From positions 1-64,000 of the forward strand of contig NZ_JAOCQE010000007.1 in the NCBI RefSeq assembly GCF_025290915.1: a DNA stretch of 64,000 nucleotides, given 5' to 3'. Position 1 is the stretch's first letter, and every line of letters begins with the position of its first letter. The notes beneath the pieces are model-generated. The model was not told the DNA's origin. It did no database searches and saw only the letters and a list, made by a program, of their open reading frames with translations. Source of the DNA: Streptomyces sp. 15-116A (GTDB lineage: Bacteria; Actinomycetota; Actinomycetes; Streptomycetales; Streptomycetaceae). Made by a program: the position numbers and the translations under genes. Positions 1 through 8,263 of this stretch are shown here, piece by piece.

Positions 1-623
1 TCGAGGAGCACGACTTCCGGGACATCAAGATCTCGGTGAAGCACAACGACCCGGTCGTCATGATCGAGGCGTACCGGCAGCTCGCCGAGCAGTGCGAGTA
101 CCCCTTGCACCTCGGCGTCACCGAGGCGGGCCCGGCGTTCCAGGGCACGATCAAGTCGGCGGTCGCCTTCGGCGCGCTGCTCTCGCAGGGCATCGGCGAC
201 ACCATCCGGGTGTCGCTGAGCGCGCCCCCGGCCGAGGAGGTGAAGGTCGGCATCCAGATCCTCCAGTCGCTCGGGCTCAGGGAACGGCGGCTGGAGATCG
301 TCTCCTGCCCGTCCTGCGGCCGCGCCCAGGTCGACGTCTACAAGCTCGCCGACGAGGTCACGGCCGGTCTGGACGGCATGGAAGTGCCGCTGCGGGTGGC
401 GGTGATGGGCTGCGTCGTCAACGGCCCCGGCGAGGCACGGGAGGCGGATCTGGGCGTCGCGTCCGGCAACGGCAAGGGCCAGATCTTCGTCAAGGGCGAG
501 GTCGTCAAGACGGTCCCCGAGTCCAAGATCGTCGAGACGCTGATCGAAGAGGCGATGAAGATCGCCGAGCAGATGGAGAAGGACGGCACCGCGGCGGGGG
601 AGCCGGCCGTCACCGTGAGCTGA
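1..623 (+). CDS. ispG: IspG (GcpE), 4-hydroxy-3-methylbut-2-enyl diphosphate synthase, C-terminal part
   Basis: The 5' end lies outside the window; the reading frame is open from base 3, and an internal ATG at 36 is not the real start. IspG is a [4Fe-4S] enzyme of the MEP pathway that converts MEcPP to HMBPP. The C-terminal iron-sulfur domain is visible: a CPSCGR motif supplies two cluster cysteines and [11 protein letters not shown] carries the third. The gene ends 28 bases before dxs on the same strand. Beside dxs and an HpnO-type aminotransferase, this matches the second copy of early MEP genes found inside Streptomyces hopanoid clusters (inference from remembered gene order). Confidence 0.95.
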   Translation, partial: EEHDFRDIKISVKHNDPVVMIEAYRQLAEQCEYPLHLGVTEAGPAFQGTIKSAVAFGALLSQGIGDTIRVSLSAPPAEEVKVGIQILQSLGLRERRLEIVSCPSCGRAQVDVYKLADEVTAGLDGMEVPLRVAVMGCVVNGPGEAREADLGVASGNGKGQIFVKGEVVKTVPESKIVETLIEEAMKIAEQMEKDGTAAGEPAVTVS

Positions 624-651
624 ACAGCACGGAAGTGAAGGGGGCCCGAGC

Positions 652-2565
652 GTGACGATCCTGGAGAGCATCCGGCAACCACGCGACCTGAAGGCGCTGT
701 CCGAGGGGGAGCTCGTCGAACTGTCCCACGAGATCCGCGAGTTCCTGGTGCACGCGGTCGCCAGGACCGGCGGCCACCTCGGGCCCAACCTGGGCGTGGT
801 GGAACTGACCGTCGCCCTGCACCGGGTCTTCGAGTCACCGGTGGACCGCATCCTGTGGGACACCGGCCACCAGAGCTACGTCCACAAGCTGCTGACCGGA
901 CGTCAGGACTTCTCCAAGCTGCGCGGCAAGGGCGGCCTGTCCGGCTATCCCTCGCGCGAGGAGTCCGAGCACGACATCATCGAGAACAGCCACGCCTCCA
1001 CCGCCCTCGGCTGGGCCGACGGTCTCGCCAAGGCCCGCGAGGTGCAGGGGCAGAAGGGCCATGTCGTCGCGGTGATCGGCGACGGCGCGCTGACCGGCGG
1101 CATGGCCTGGGAGGCGCTGAACAACATCGCCGCCGCCAAGGACCGCCCGCTGATCATCGTCGTCAACGACAACGAGCGCTCCTACGCCCCGACCATCGGC
1201 GGCCTCGCCAACCACCTCGCGACCCTGCGCACCACCGACAGCTACGAGCGGGTGCTGGCCTGGGGCAAGGACGTACTCCTGCGCACGCCGGTCATCGGCA
1301 GCACGGTGTACGAGGCGCTGCACGGCGCGAAGAAGGGCTTCAAGGACGCCTTCGCGCCCCAGGGGCTCTTCGAGGACCTGGGGCTGAAGTACGTGGGCCC
1401 GATCGACGGGCACGACATCAAGGCCGTGGAGTCCGCGCTGCGCCGCGCCAAACGCTTCCACGGGCCGGTGCTGGTGCACTGCCTCACGGAGAAGGGCCGG
1501 GGCTACGAGCCCGCGCTCGCCCACGAGGAGGACCACTTCCACACCGTCGGGGTGATGGATCCCCTCACCTGCGCGCCGCTCTCCCCGTCCGGCGGGCCGT
1601 CGTGGACGTCGGTGTTCGGTGAGGAGATCGTGCGGATCGGGGAGGAGCGGGAGGACGTGGTGGCGATCACCGCCGCCATGCTGCACCCGGTGGGCCTCGG
1701 CGCCTTCGCCGAGCGGTTCCCGGACCGGGTGTGGGACGTGGGGATCGCCGAGCAGCACGCGGCCGTGTCCGCGGCAGGGCTGGCGACCGGCGGGCTGCAT
1801 CCGGTCGTCGCCGTGTACGCCACCTTCCTCAACCGTGCCTTCGACCAGCTGCTGATGGACGTGGCGCTGCACCGCTGCGGCGTCACGTTCGTGCTGGACC
1901 GGGCCGGCGTCACCGGAGTCGACGGGCCTTCCCACAACGGCATGTGGGACATGTCCGTGCTCCAGGTCGTCCCCGGCCTGCGGATCGCCGCGCCCCGCGA
2001 CGCCGACCAGTTGCGCGCCCAGCTGCGCGAGGCGGTCGCCGTGGACGACGCGCCGACCCTGCTGCGGTTCCCGAAGGAGTCCATCGGCCCCGCGATCCCG
2101 GCGTTCGACCGGATCGGCGGCATGGACGTGCTGCACCGGGCGGACGATCCCGAGGTGCTGCTGGTCGCCGTCGGCGTGATGGCGCCCGTCTGCCTCCAGG
2201 CCGCCGAGCTGCTCCAGGCGCGCGGCATCGGCTGCACGGTGGTCGACCCGCGCTGGGTCAAGCCCGTCGACCCCGCCCTGCCCGAACTGGCGGCCCGGCA
2301 CCGGCTGGTGGCCGTCGTCGAGGACAACAGCCGTGCGGCGGGCGTCGGTTCGGCGGTCGCCCTCGCGCTCGGCGACGCCGAGGTCGACGTGCCCGTACGG
2401 CGCTTCGGCATCCCGGAGCAGTTCCTCGCGCACGCCAAGCGCGGTGAGGTGCTCGCCGACATCGGGCTGACGCCCGTCGAGGTCGCCGGGCGGATCAGCG
2501 CGAGCCTCGCCGTCAAGGACGAGCAGTCCAAGCCATCAGCGGACCGACAGGAGCACCAGGCATGA
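652..2565 (+). CDS. dxs: 1-deoxy-D-xylulose-5-phosphate synthase
   Basis: Dxs is a thiamine-diphosphate enzyme joining pyruvate and glyceraldehyde-3-phosphate, the first committed MEP step. The 637-residue length is normal. Visible motifs are GGHLGPNLG near residue 40, the ThDP motif GDGALTGG with a downstream NN near residue 145, the central transketolase pyrimidine-binding domain with GIAEQHA near residue 365, and a C-terminal transketolase domain. The GTG at 652 follows a G-rich AAGGGGG ribosome-binding stretch. The stop overlaps the next ATG (ATGA), so it is co-translated with the aminotransferase. In this context it probably boosts isoprenoid precursors for hopanoids rather than being the only Dxs of the cell. 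Confidence 0.97.
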   Translation: MTILESIRQPRDLKALSEGELVELSHEIREFLVHAVARTGGHLGPNLGVVELTVALHRVFESPVDRILWDTGHQSYVHKLLTGRQDFSKLRGKGGLSGYPSREESEHDIIENSHASTALGWADGLAKAREVQGQKGHVVAVIGDGALTGGMAWEALNNIAAAKDRPLIIVVNDNERSYAPTIGGLANHLATLRTTDSYERVLAWGKDVLLRTPVIGSTVYEALHGAKKGFKDAFAPQGLFEDLGLKYVGPIDGHDIKAVESALRRAKRFHGPVLVHCLTEKGRGYEPALAHEEDHFHTVGVMDPLTCAPLSPSGGPSWTSVFGEEIVRIGEEREDVVAITAAMLHPVGLGAFAERFPDRVWDVGIAEQHAAVSAAGLATGGLHPVVAVYATFLNRAFDQLLMDVALHRCGVTFVLDRAGVTGVDGPSHNGMWDMSVLQVVPGLRIAAPRDADQLRAQLREAVAVDDAPTLLRFPKESIGPAIPAFDRIGGMDVLHRADDPEVLLVAVGVMAPVCLQAAELLQARGIGCTVVDPRWVKPVDPALPELAARHRLVAVVEDNSRAAGVGSAVALALGDAEVDVPVRRFGIPEQFLAHAKRGEVLADIGLTPVEVAGRISASLAVKDEQSKPSADRQEHQA

Positions 2566-3980
2566 CCACCGCCGAGTCCGCCTCGGAGTCGTCGCACACC
2601 GGGGAGTTCGACCTCGGCGCGCTGCTGTCCGAGCGCGGCGCCGAACGCTACGAGCTGCACGGGAGATACCTCAACCACCAGCTCCCGCGCATGCTGCACA
2701 CCATCGGCTTCGACAAGGTCTACGAGCGGGCCGACGGTGCCTACTTCTACGACGCCGACGGCAACGACTACCTGGACATGCTCGCCGGGTTCGGGGTGAT
2801 GGGCCTGGGCCGTCACCACCCCGTGGTCCGCAAGGCGCTGCACGACGTCCTGGACCTGAACCTCGCCGACCTCACCCGCTTCGACTGCCAGCCGCTGCCC
2901 GGGCTGCTCGCCGAGAAGCTGCTGGCGCACAGCCCGCACCTGGACCGTGTCTTCTTCGGCAACAGCGGCACGGAGGCCGTCGAGGGCGCGCTGAAGTTCG
3001 CCCGGTACGTCACCGGCCGGCCGCGCGTGCTGTACTGCGCGCACGCCTTCCACGGCCTGACCACCGGCTCCCTGTCGGTCAACGGCGAGTCCGGCTTCCG
3101 GGACGGCTTCGCCCCGCTGCTGCCGGACACGGCCGTCCCCCTCGGTGATCTCGACGCCCTGGAGCGGGAGTTGAAGAAGGGCGATGTCGCCGCGCTGATC
3201 GTCGAGCCGATCCAGGGCAAGGGCGTGCACGAGGCGCCCCCCGGCTATCTGCGGGCCGCGCAGGAGCTGCTGCACCGGCACAAGGCGCTGCTGATCGCCG
3301 ACGAGGTGCAGACCGGGCTCGGGCGGACCGGCGACTTCTACGCCTACCAGCACGAGGAGGGCGTGGAGCCGGACCTGGTGTGCGTCGCCAAGGCGCTCTC
3401 CGGCGGCTATGTGCCGGTGGGGGCCACCATCGGCAAGGACTGGATCTTCAGGAAGGTCTACTCGTCGATGGACCGGGTGCTGGTCCACTCGGCCAGCTTC
3501 GGGGCGAACGCGCAGGCCATGGCGGCGGGCCTCGCGGTGCTGTCGGTCATGGAGAACGAGCAGATCGTCGCCTCTGTCCGCGCCACCGGCGAGCTGCTGA
3601 GGTCCCGGCTCGTGGCGCTGAAGGAGAAGTACGAGCTGCTCGCGGACGTGCGGGGCCGGGGCCTGATGATCGGCATCGAGTTCGGCCGGCCCCGCTCGCT
3701 GAAGCTGCGCGGACGCTGGACCATGCTCCAGGCCGCCCGCAAGGGACTCTTCGCCCAGATGGTCGTCGTACCGCTGCTGCAACGGCACCGGATCCTCACC
3801 CAGGTCTCCGGCGACCACATGGAGGTGATCAAGCTGATCCCGCCGCTGATCATCGGGGAGCGGGAGGTGGACCGGTTCGTGGAGGCGTTCACCGCCGTGA
3901 TGGACGACGCGCACGACGGCGGGGGGCTGATGTGGGACTTCGGGAAGACGCTGGTGAAGCAGGCGGTCGCCAACCGATGA
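2562..3980 (+). CDS. hpnO: Class-III PLP aminotransferase, HpnO-like (hopanoid side chain)
   Basis: A 472-residue fold-type-I aminotransferase. Visible are the substrate and PLP-phosphate region [17 protein letters not shown] (about residues 131-147), the Asp-binding motif [14 protein letters not shown], and the PLP lysine in VAKALSGGY. Translational overlap with dxs and position downstream of ispG indicate the hopanoid-cluster enzyme thought to convert ribosylhopane or bacteriohopanetetrol precursors to aminobacteriohopanetriol. Class-III aminotransferases cannot be assigned a substrate from sequence alone (ornithine or acetylornithine enzymes look alike), so the symbol rests on context. Confidence 0.8.
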   Translation: MTTAESASESSHTGEFDLGALLSERGAERYELHGRYLNHQLPRMLHTIGFDKVYERADGAYFYDADGNDYLDMLAGFGVMGLGRHHPVVRKALHDVLDLNLADLTRFDCQPLPGLLAEKLLAHSPHLDRVFFGNSGTEAVEGALKFARYVTGRPRVLYCAHAFHGLTTGSLSVNGESGFRDGFAPLLPDTAVPLGDLDALERELKKGDVAALIVEPIQGKGVHEAPPGYLRAAQELLHRHKALLIADEVQTGLGRTGDFYAYQHEEGVEPDLVCVAKALSGGYVPVGATIGKDWIFRKVYSSMDRVLVHSASFGANAQAMAAGLAVLSVMENEQIVASVRATGELLRSRLVALKEKYELLADVRGRGLMIGIEFGRPRSLKLRGRWTMLQAARKGLFAQMVVVPLLQRHRILTQVSGDHMEVIKLIPPLIIGEREVDRFVEAFTAVMDDAHDGGGLMWDFGKTLVKQAVANR

Positions 3981-3997
3981 GCCACGTGCTCGGTTTT

Positions 3998-4033
3998 TTG
4001 CCTGTAAGGCAAGAAATTTGCCCGAGGGGTAAA
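3998..4033. promoter_or_regulatory. Two tandem inverted repeats, probable operator of the XRE-cupin gene
   Basis: TTGCCT-GTA-AGGCAA is a perfect dyad at 3998-4012. TTTGCCC-GAG-GGGTAAA is a dyad with one mismatch at 4017-4033. Their centres are 20 bp apart, two helical turns, and they share a TTTGCCY...RGGNAAA layout. They lie 21-56 bases before the start of the XRE-cupin regulator. Autoregulation by two dimers on one face of the DNA is the simplest reading (inference). Confidence 0.6.
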
Positions 4034-4053
4034 GCCTCCGGCTGAATGGAGGT

Positions 4054-4668
4054 ATGAGCTCCTCCGAGACGGGGCCGCCGGACGGCGGCCTCCCCGTGGT
4101 CGCGCCGCAGCTTCGGGCGCTGCGGCGCCGGGCCTCCCTGACGCTGGAGGCCGCGGCCCGCGAGGCCGGCCTGTCGCCCGCCCATCTCTCCCGGCTGGAG
4201 ACCGGGCAGCGCCAGCCCTCGCTGCCGATGCTGCTCTCCCTGGCCCGGATCTACGGTACGACCGTCTCCGAGCTGCTCGGGGAGACGGCCGCCGACCGGG
4301 ACGCCGTGGTGCGTGCCGCCGACATGGAGCCCACGGCGGCCGGCGGCTGGACGTACTGGCAGGCCGGCGCGTCCGGGCGCGGCATGCAGGCGCTGCGCGT
4401 ACGGGTCCCGTACGGCTCCCAGGGGGACATCGTGCGCGTGCACCCCGGCGAGGAGTGGCTGTACGTCCTCACGGGGCGGCTGCGGCTGCGCCTCGGGGAC
4501 ACCCTGCACCGGCTCGGTCCTGGGGACAGCGCGCACTTCGACTCGCTCACCCCGCACCGGATCGCGGCCGAGGACCCCGACGGGCTCGAGCTGCTGTTCG
4601 TCCACACCCTGCTGCAGAGTCCCACGGCCGCGCTGTGCCTGGGCCCTACCCCTGGAGAGGCGCCATGA
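4054..4668 (+). CDS. XRE-family HTH regulator with C-terminal cupin
   Basis: This 204-residue protein has an N-terminal helix-turn-helix at about residues 18-75 (LTLEAAAREAGLSPAHLSRLE), followed by a cupin_2 sensor barrel at about 110-190 (VRVHPGEEWLYVLTG...GDSAHFDS...PHRI). Such proteins are small-molecule-sensing repressors. The ATG at 4054 has GGAGG only one base upstream, which is tight; an in-frame GTG at 4096 is a possible alternative. Its stop overlaps the start of the next small gene. It sits directly after the hopanoid genes in the same direction, so it may control them or the membrane protein; the ligand is unknown. Confidence 0.85.
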   Translation: MSSSETGPPDGGLPVVAPQLRALRRRASLTLEAAAREAGLSPAHLSRLETGQRQPSLPMLLSLARIYGTTVSELLGETAADRDAVVRAADMEPTAAGGWTYWQAGASGRGMQALRVRVPYGSQGDIVRVHPGEEWLYVLTGRLRLRLGDTLHRLGPGDSAHFDSLTPHRIAAEDPDGLELLFVHTLLQSPTAALCLGPTPGEAP

Positions 4669-4805
4669 CCGGCGAGAACGAGAACGCGAAGGACATGGAG
4701 GAGAAGTTCCCCCGGGCGTTGTGGGTGAGGCTGTTCATCTACATCGCGGTGGGGCACGTCTTCGCGGCGTTCGTCTACCTGCTGTTCGAGGTCGGCGCCA
4801 AGTAG
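4665..4805 (+). CDS. 46-residue single-pass membrane protein of the hopanoid cluster end
   Basis: The ATG at 4665 overlaps the regulator's stop codon (ATGA) and has GGAGAGG upstream. The protein starts with about 15 charged residues, then a hydrophobic helix (LFIYIAVGHVFAAFVYLLF), and ends EVGAK. It resembles a DUF6126-type small Streptomyces membrane protein from memory. The conserved context beside the XRE-cupin gene suggests a function linked to membrane or hopanoid state; no catalytic feature is visible. Confidence 0.75.
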   Translation: MTGENENAKDMEEKFPRALWVRLFIYIAVGHVFAAFVYLLFEVGAK

Positions 4806-4827
4806 CCGGCGCCGCGCTCGGCCGGCT
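4804..4827. terminator. Possible bidirectional terminator hairpin
   Basis: AGCCGGC and GCCGGCT arms are separated by 10 bases. The hairpin overlaps the stop codons of the two convergent genes. It is short and lacks a T-tract, so it is only a candidate. Confidence 0.3.
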
Positions 4828-5624
4828 CAGTCGAGAAGGCGCTCGCGCAGCCGCTCCCGGTGCTCGGGGGTGAAGCCGAGCGCCGTCTCCAGATACGTGT
4901 CGACGTCGCCCCAGGTCTCCTCGATGGTCTCCAGGGCGGCCGACAGATACTCGGCGCGCGCGTCGAAGAGGGGGCTGAGCAGCTCCATCACCTCCGGGGA
5001 GTAGGCCGCGGGGGCGTCGCTGCTGCGGCGCACCTTGTAGCGCCGGTGCTTGGCGTTGGACTTCAGATAGTCCTCGAAGATCGCGTCCCGCTCGACGCCC
5101 AGCGCGAGCAGCGTGACCGCCACCGACAGTCCCGCGCGGTCCTTGCCGGCCGCGCAGTGCATCAGTACGGGGACGCTGTCGTCGGCGAGGGAGTGCAGCA
5201 CCCGGGAGTGCTCGGCGGTGCGCGCCTTGATCGTGGTGCGGTAGGAGGCGATCATGCGGGCCGCGCCCTTGCCGGCCGCGAGGATCTCGCGCAGCTGGTC
5301 CAGATTGCCGTCGCGGACCATCTTCCAGAACTCGGCGCCGTCGGCCGGGTCGCTCAGCGGCAGGTTCACATTGCGCACGCCGGGCAGCTCGATGTCCGGC
5401 CCCTCGAGCTTCTGGTCGGCCGCGTTGCGGAAGTCGAAGATCGTGTGCAGCCCCAGGGAGGACAGGAAGGCCGCGTCCTCGGCGGTCGCGTGGGCGAGGT
5501 GACCGCTGCGGAACAGCACCCCGTGGCGTACGCGCCGGCCGTCCACGGTCGGCAGTCCACCCACATCGCGGAAGTTGCGCACTCCGGCCAGCTCGGGCTC
5601 GGTCGACGGGACGTGCTGCGTCAC
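4827..5624 (-). CDS. Tyrosine-protein phosphatase (Y_phosphatase3 / PtpB-like)
   Basis: The GTG at 5624 is preceded by GGAGGAG at ideal spacing, giving 265 residues; the longer open frame upstream is arginine-rich and lacks family similarity. The phosphatase signature HCAAGKDRAG (HC-X5-R loop) contains the nucleophilic cysteine and P-loop arginine. Upstream motifs FRDVGG and FRSGHL are typical of the Mycobacterium PtpB / DSP-like family, which removes phosphate from Tyr/Ser/Thr or phosphoinositides. No signal peptide is seen, so it is cytoplasmic. It converges with the hopanoid-cluster tail and is divergent from the hydrolase at 6294. Confidence 0.88.
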   Translation of the reverse strand: MTQHVPSTEPELAGVRNFRDVGGLPTVDGRRVRHGVLFRSGHLAHATAEDAAFLSSLGLHTIFDFRNAADQKLEGPDIELPGVRNVNLPLSDPADGAEFWKMVRDGNLDQLREILAAGKGAARMIASYRTTIKARTAEHSRVLHSLADDSVPVLMHCAAGKDRAGLSVAVTLLALGVERDAIFEDYLKSNAKHRRYKVRRSSDAPAAYSPEVMELLSPLFDARAEYLSAALETIEETWGDVDTYLETALGFTPEHRERLRERLLD

Positions 5625-6051
5625 GGGGGCTCCTCCCACTCGGCGCCGCCGCGCGGCTCGACGGCGGGCTCGTGTCGACGATACGACATGGCTGCCCCAG
5701 GCAATGAAGAGGAGCGAATACCCCGAAAGGGGCGAAACACTCGAATGTCTTCGAGGGGTCGGGCTGCGGGGTGGGTGCCCGGTCAGGTGGTCGGCGATTC
5801 GGTGACTAAGACGCCTATTAAGGTGTTGTGTCCGTTTCGGTGGTTTCGCCATAATGTGTCCCGGAAGAAAGGGAGATGGGGAGGGGGCGCGTGAGCATCG
5901 TCATATTCGTGACGATGTGTTGTCGCCATGTTCACGCAATCAGGGCGATTAACAAGGGAATTCGCGGGCGGCATCGAATGCGGAGCGACGCTCGGTGACG
6001 GCATTTGTGCCTGTGGATCACGGAAAAACGGCTTCGTATGGAACCTCGCGC
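5625..6051. other. Divergent intergenic region with an 8-bp inverted repeat
   Basis: This stretch separates the phosphatase from the cell-wall hydrolase and is visibly less GC-rich than its surroundings. It contains a perfect dyad, CATCGTCA (5896-5903) and TGACGATG (5910-5917), around TATTCG. No T-tract follows, so it may be a protein-binding site rather than a terminator. No convincing small gene is seen. Confidence 0.4.
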
Positions 6052-6081
6052 TTGTCCCTTTGCGTCGGGGTCGCTTACGTT
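6052..6081 (+). promoter_or_regulatory. Candidate sigma-HrdB-type promoter of the riboswitch transcript
   Basis: TTGTCC at 6052-6057 and TACGTT at 6076-6081 are separated by 18 bases. Transcription would start near 6088, just ahead of the riboswitch fold. This is pattern-based only. Confidence 0.4.
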
Positions 6082-6097
6082 CCACACCGATCCGGAC

Positions 6098-6280
6098 GGA
6101 CGCCTAATCCTGCCGCCGCCCGGAGCCCGCACACACCACTGACCCGTGTTCGGCAGGAGCGGGGGACCCACAGGTACAACTGCCTGGGCCGGTCTCCGGA
6201 ACAGGCTTGGGGTTAAGTCGCGTTGAGACGCGGCCGGGCATCTCCAGTCCGAACCCGACAGCTCACCTCGCAGGCGCCGG
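6098..6280 (+). promoter_or_regulatory. ydaO/yuaA-type c-di-AMP riboswitch
   Basis: The leader shows the conserved blocks of this class in order: CGCCTAATCCTGCC, CGGAGCCCG, GGCAGGAGCGGGGGACCCA, a GGGGTTAAGTC block, then TCCGAACCCGACAGC and ACCTCGCAGGCG. The ends pair (CGCCT 6101-6105 with AGGCG 6272-6276) as the closing P1 stem. The 3' strand of P1 abuts the GGAGAGG ribosome-binding site of the LysM/M23 hydrolase at 6294. Known Streptomyces examples precede cell-wall hydrolases such as rpfA, where c-di-AMP lowers expression. The GGGGTTAAG block differs slightly from the usual GGGGTGAAT. Confidence 0.9.
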
Positions 6281-6293
6281 AGAGGAATTCGTC

Positions 6294-7241
6294 ATGCCCG
6301 CGAAGGGTAAGCACCGCCGTACCAAGGCTCAGCGTTTCACCCGGTCCATCGCCGTTGTCGCCGGCACCGGTGGCGCCGCACTCGCGCTGCCGCTTCTCGG
6401 CGCCACCGGCGCCAACGCCGCCACGCCGCAGGCGGCTCCGGAAAAGGCCGTCCAGTCCCTTTCCCCGGCCGGCAAGAAGGCCGACAACAAGAACGGTGAG
6501 GGCCGCACGTACACCGTGAAGGCCGGCGACTACCTCGCCAAGATCGCCGAGACCGAGGACGTCGACGGCGGCTGGAAGAAGCTGTACGCCGACAACCGTG
6601 AGGTCGTCGGTGAGGACCCGTCGCTCATCCACCCGGGTCTGAAGCTCACGATCGACGGCCAGGCCGCGAAGAGCGCGCCGAAGAAGCCGTCCGCCGCCGA
6701 CTCGGCCGCCGCCAAGCCGGAGGCGAAGCCCGCGAAGCCCGCGCAGCCGTCGAAGGCCGCGCAGTCCGCGGACGAGGCTCCCGCGCAGTCCGCCCCGAAG
6801 GCCGCCACCGCCGACCAGGCCGCCACCACCTCCGGCTACAGCTCGCCGGTGCCGGGCGGCGGCGTCGGCACCGCCTACAAGGTGGCCGGCAGCATGTGGT
6901 CCAGCGGCTACCACACCGGCGTCGACTTCAGCGTCCCGACCGGCACCTCCCTGAAGGCTGTCGGCGGCGGCACCGTCGTCTCCGCCGGCTGGGCCGGTGC
7001 GTACGGCAACCAGGTCGTCATCAAGCTCAACGACGGCTACTACGCCCAGTACGCCCACCTGTCCTCGCTGTCCGTCTCGGCCGGCCAGACCGTGACCGCC
7101 GGGCAGCAGGTCGGCCTCTCCGGTTCGACCGGCAACTCGACCGGCCCGCACCTGCACTTCGAGATCCGGACCACGCCGAACTACGGCTCCGACGTGGACC
7201 CGGTCGCCTACCTGCGCTCCAAGGGCGTCTCCATCGGCTGA
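6294..7241 (+). CDS. Secreted LysM / M23 peptidoglycan endopeptidase
   Basis: The ATG at 6294 has GGAGAGG eight bases upstream; an upstream in-frame start at 6207 would run through the riboswitch and is rejected. The 315-residue protein has a signal peptide (KHRRTKAQRFTR basic part, hydrophobic core, ANA-A cleavage near 42). A LysM domain begins YTVKAGDYLAKIAE (about 70-118), an Ala/Lys/Pro linker follows, and a C-terminal M23 (lysostaphin-like) domain starts near 185. Zinc ligands are visible in HTGVDF and HLHFE. It likely cuts peptide cross-links during growth or germination, under c-di-AMP control via its leader. Confidence 0.93.
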   Translation: MPAKGKHRRTKAQRFTRSIAVVAGTGGAALALPLLGATGANAATPQAAPEKAVQSLSPAGKKADNKNGEGRTYTVKAGDYLAKIAETEDVDGGWKKLYADNREVVGEDPSLIHPGLKLTIDGQAAKSAPKKPSAADSAAAKPEAKPAKPAQPSKAAQSADEAPAQSAPKAATADQAATTSGYSSPVPGGGVGTAYKVAGSMWSSGYHTGVDFSVPTGTSLKAVGGGTVVSAGWAGAYGNQVVIKLNDGYYAQYAHLSSLSVSAGQTVTAGQQVGLSGSTGNSTGPHLHFEIRTTPNYGSDVDPVAYLRSKGVSIG

Positions 7242-7269
7242 CCCCCGAGACAACCTGCCTGACACGCCG

Positions 7270-7307
7270 CCGACGGCCGGACCCGGATCCCCGGGTCCGG
7301 CCGTCGG
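7270..7307 (+). terminator. Intrinsic-type terminator after the M23 gene
   Basis: A perfect 17-bp stem (7270-7286 with 7291-7307) is closed by an ATCC loop, 28 bases after the M23 stop. Such strong GC hairpins without a U-tract are usual in Streptomyces. Confidence 0.85.
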
Positions 7308-7436
7308 TGTGTTCTCCGGCCCGGACATGTGCGTATTCCTGAGTTGGCCAATTCTTTGAGAGTGGCTTATCTCACCGCCCGTCAACCCCTGCCTACGGTC
7401 GCGTAGGTCACATTCGAGGGTGAATCATGAGGCGCT

Positions 7437-8255
7437 GTGGCAGACGATTCGAAGAGTGACAGCGCAGCAGTGATCGGGTCGTACGTGGCGGTGGGGGACA
7501 GCTTCACCGAGGGTGTCGGTGATCCCGGCCCCGACGGGGCGTTCGTCGGCTGGGCCGACCGGTTCGCCGTACTCCTCGCCGACCGCAGGCCCGAAGGGGA
7601 CTTCCGGTACACGAATCTCGCCGTGCGCGGGAAACTGCTCGACCAGATCGTCGCGGACCAGGTGCCGCGGGCCGTCGAACTCGCCCCCGATCTGGTCTCG
7701 TTCTGCGCGGGCGGCAACGACATCCTGCGGCCGGGCACGGATCCGGACGAGGTGGCCGAGCGGTTCGAGCGCGCGGTCGCCGAGTTGGCCGCGGCGGCGG
7801 GCACGGTGATGGTGACGACCGGGTTCGACACGCGGGGGGTGCCGTTGCTCAAGCATCTGCGGGGGAAGATCGCCACGTACAACGGGCATGTGCGGGCGAT
7901 CGCCGACCGGTACGGGTGTCCGGTGCTCGATCTGTGGTCGCTGAGGAGCGTGCAGGACCGCAGGGCGTGGGACGCGGACCGGCTGCATCTGTCGCCCGAG
8001 GGGCACACGCGCGTGGCGCTGCGGGCGGGGCAGGTGCTGGGACTGGAGGTGCCGGCGGATCCGGAGCAGGCGTGGCCGCCGTTGCCGCCGCGGGGGACGC
8101 TGGAGGTGCGGCGGGACGATGTGCAGTGGGCGCGGGAGTATCTGGTGCCGTGGATCGGGCGGCGGCTGCGGGGGGAGTCGTCCGGGGACCATGTGACGGC
8201 GAAGGGGGCGCTGTCGCCGGAGGACATTCGGTCGCGGATCGGGGCGGTGGCCTGA
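7437..8255 (+). CDS. SGNH/GDSL-family hydrolase, cytoplasmic
   Basis: A 272-residue SGNH hydrolase (esterase/lipase superfamily). Block I is VAVGDSFTEGVGDP with the nucleophilic serine near residue 21, block III is AGGNDILRPG, and block V is ADRLHLSPEGH with the Asp-His pair. There is no signal peptide or transmembrane helix, so it acts inside the cell; the substrate is not deducible. The GTG start at 7437 has GAGG four bases upstream. The last third uses noticeably more GGG-type codons than the first. The stop is followed within ten bases by a histidine kinase frame that lacks its normal beginning. Confidence 0.88.
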   Translation: MADDSKSDSAAVIGSYVAVGDSFTEGVGDPGPDGAFVGWADRFAVLLADRRPEGDFRYTNLAVRGKLLDQIVADQVPRAVELAPDLVSFCAGGNDILRPGTDPDEVAERFERAVAELAAAAGTVMVTTGFDTRGVPLLKHLRGKIATYNGHVRAIADRYGCPVLDLWSLRSVQDRRAWDADRLHLSPEGHTRVALRAGQVLGLEVPADPEQAWPPLPPRGTLEVRRDDVQWAREYLVPWIGRRLRGESSGDHVTAKGALSPEDIRSRIGAVA

Positions 8256-8263
8256 GCGGGGGG

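Noticed and set aside
1503-3914. 803-codon minus-strand frame opposite dxs and the aminotransferase
   Set aside because: The coding strand encodes complete well-conserved enzymes; the antisense product is a Gly/Arg/His-rich shadow.
1-4805. A wider secondary-metabolite cluster at the left edge
   Set aside because: Only isoprenoid-precursor and hopanoid-type genes are visible; no polyketide or peptide synthetase lies in the window.
4827-5852. Long N-terminal form of the tyrosine phosphatase
   Set aside because: The extra 76 residues are Arg/His-rich without similarity, and a well-placed GGAGGAG precedes the GTG at 5624.
6207-6293. N-terminal extension of the M23 hydrolase
   Set aside because: It would translate the 3' half of the c-di-AMP riboswitch and put the signal peptide in the middle of the protein.
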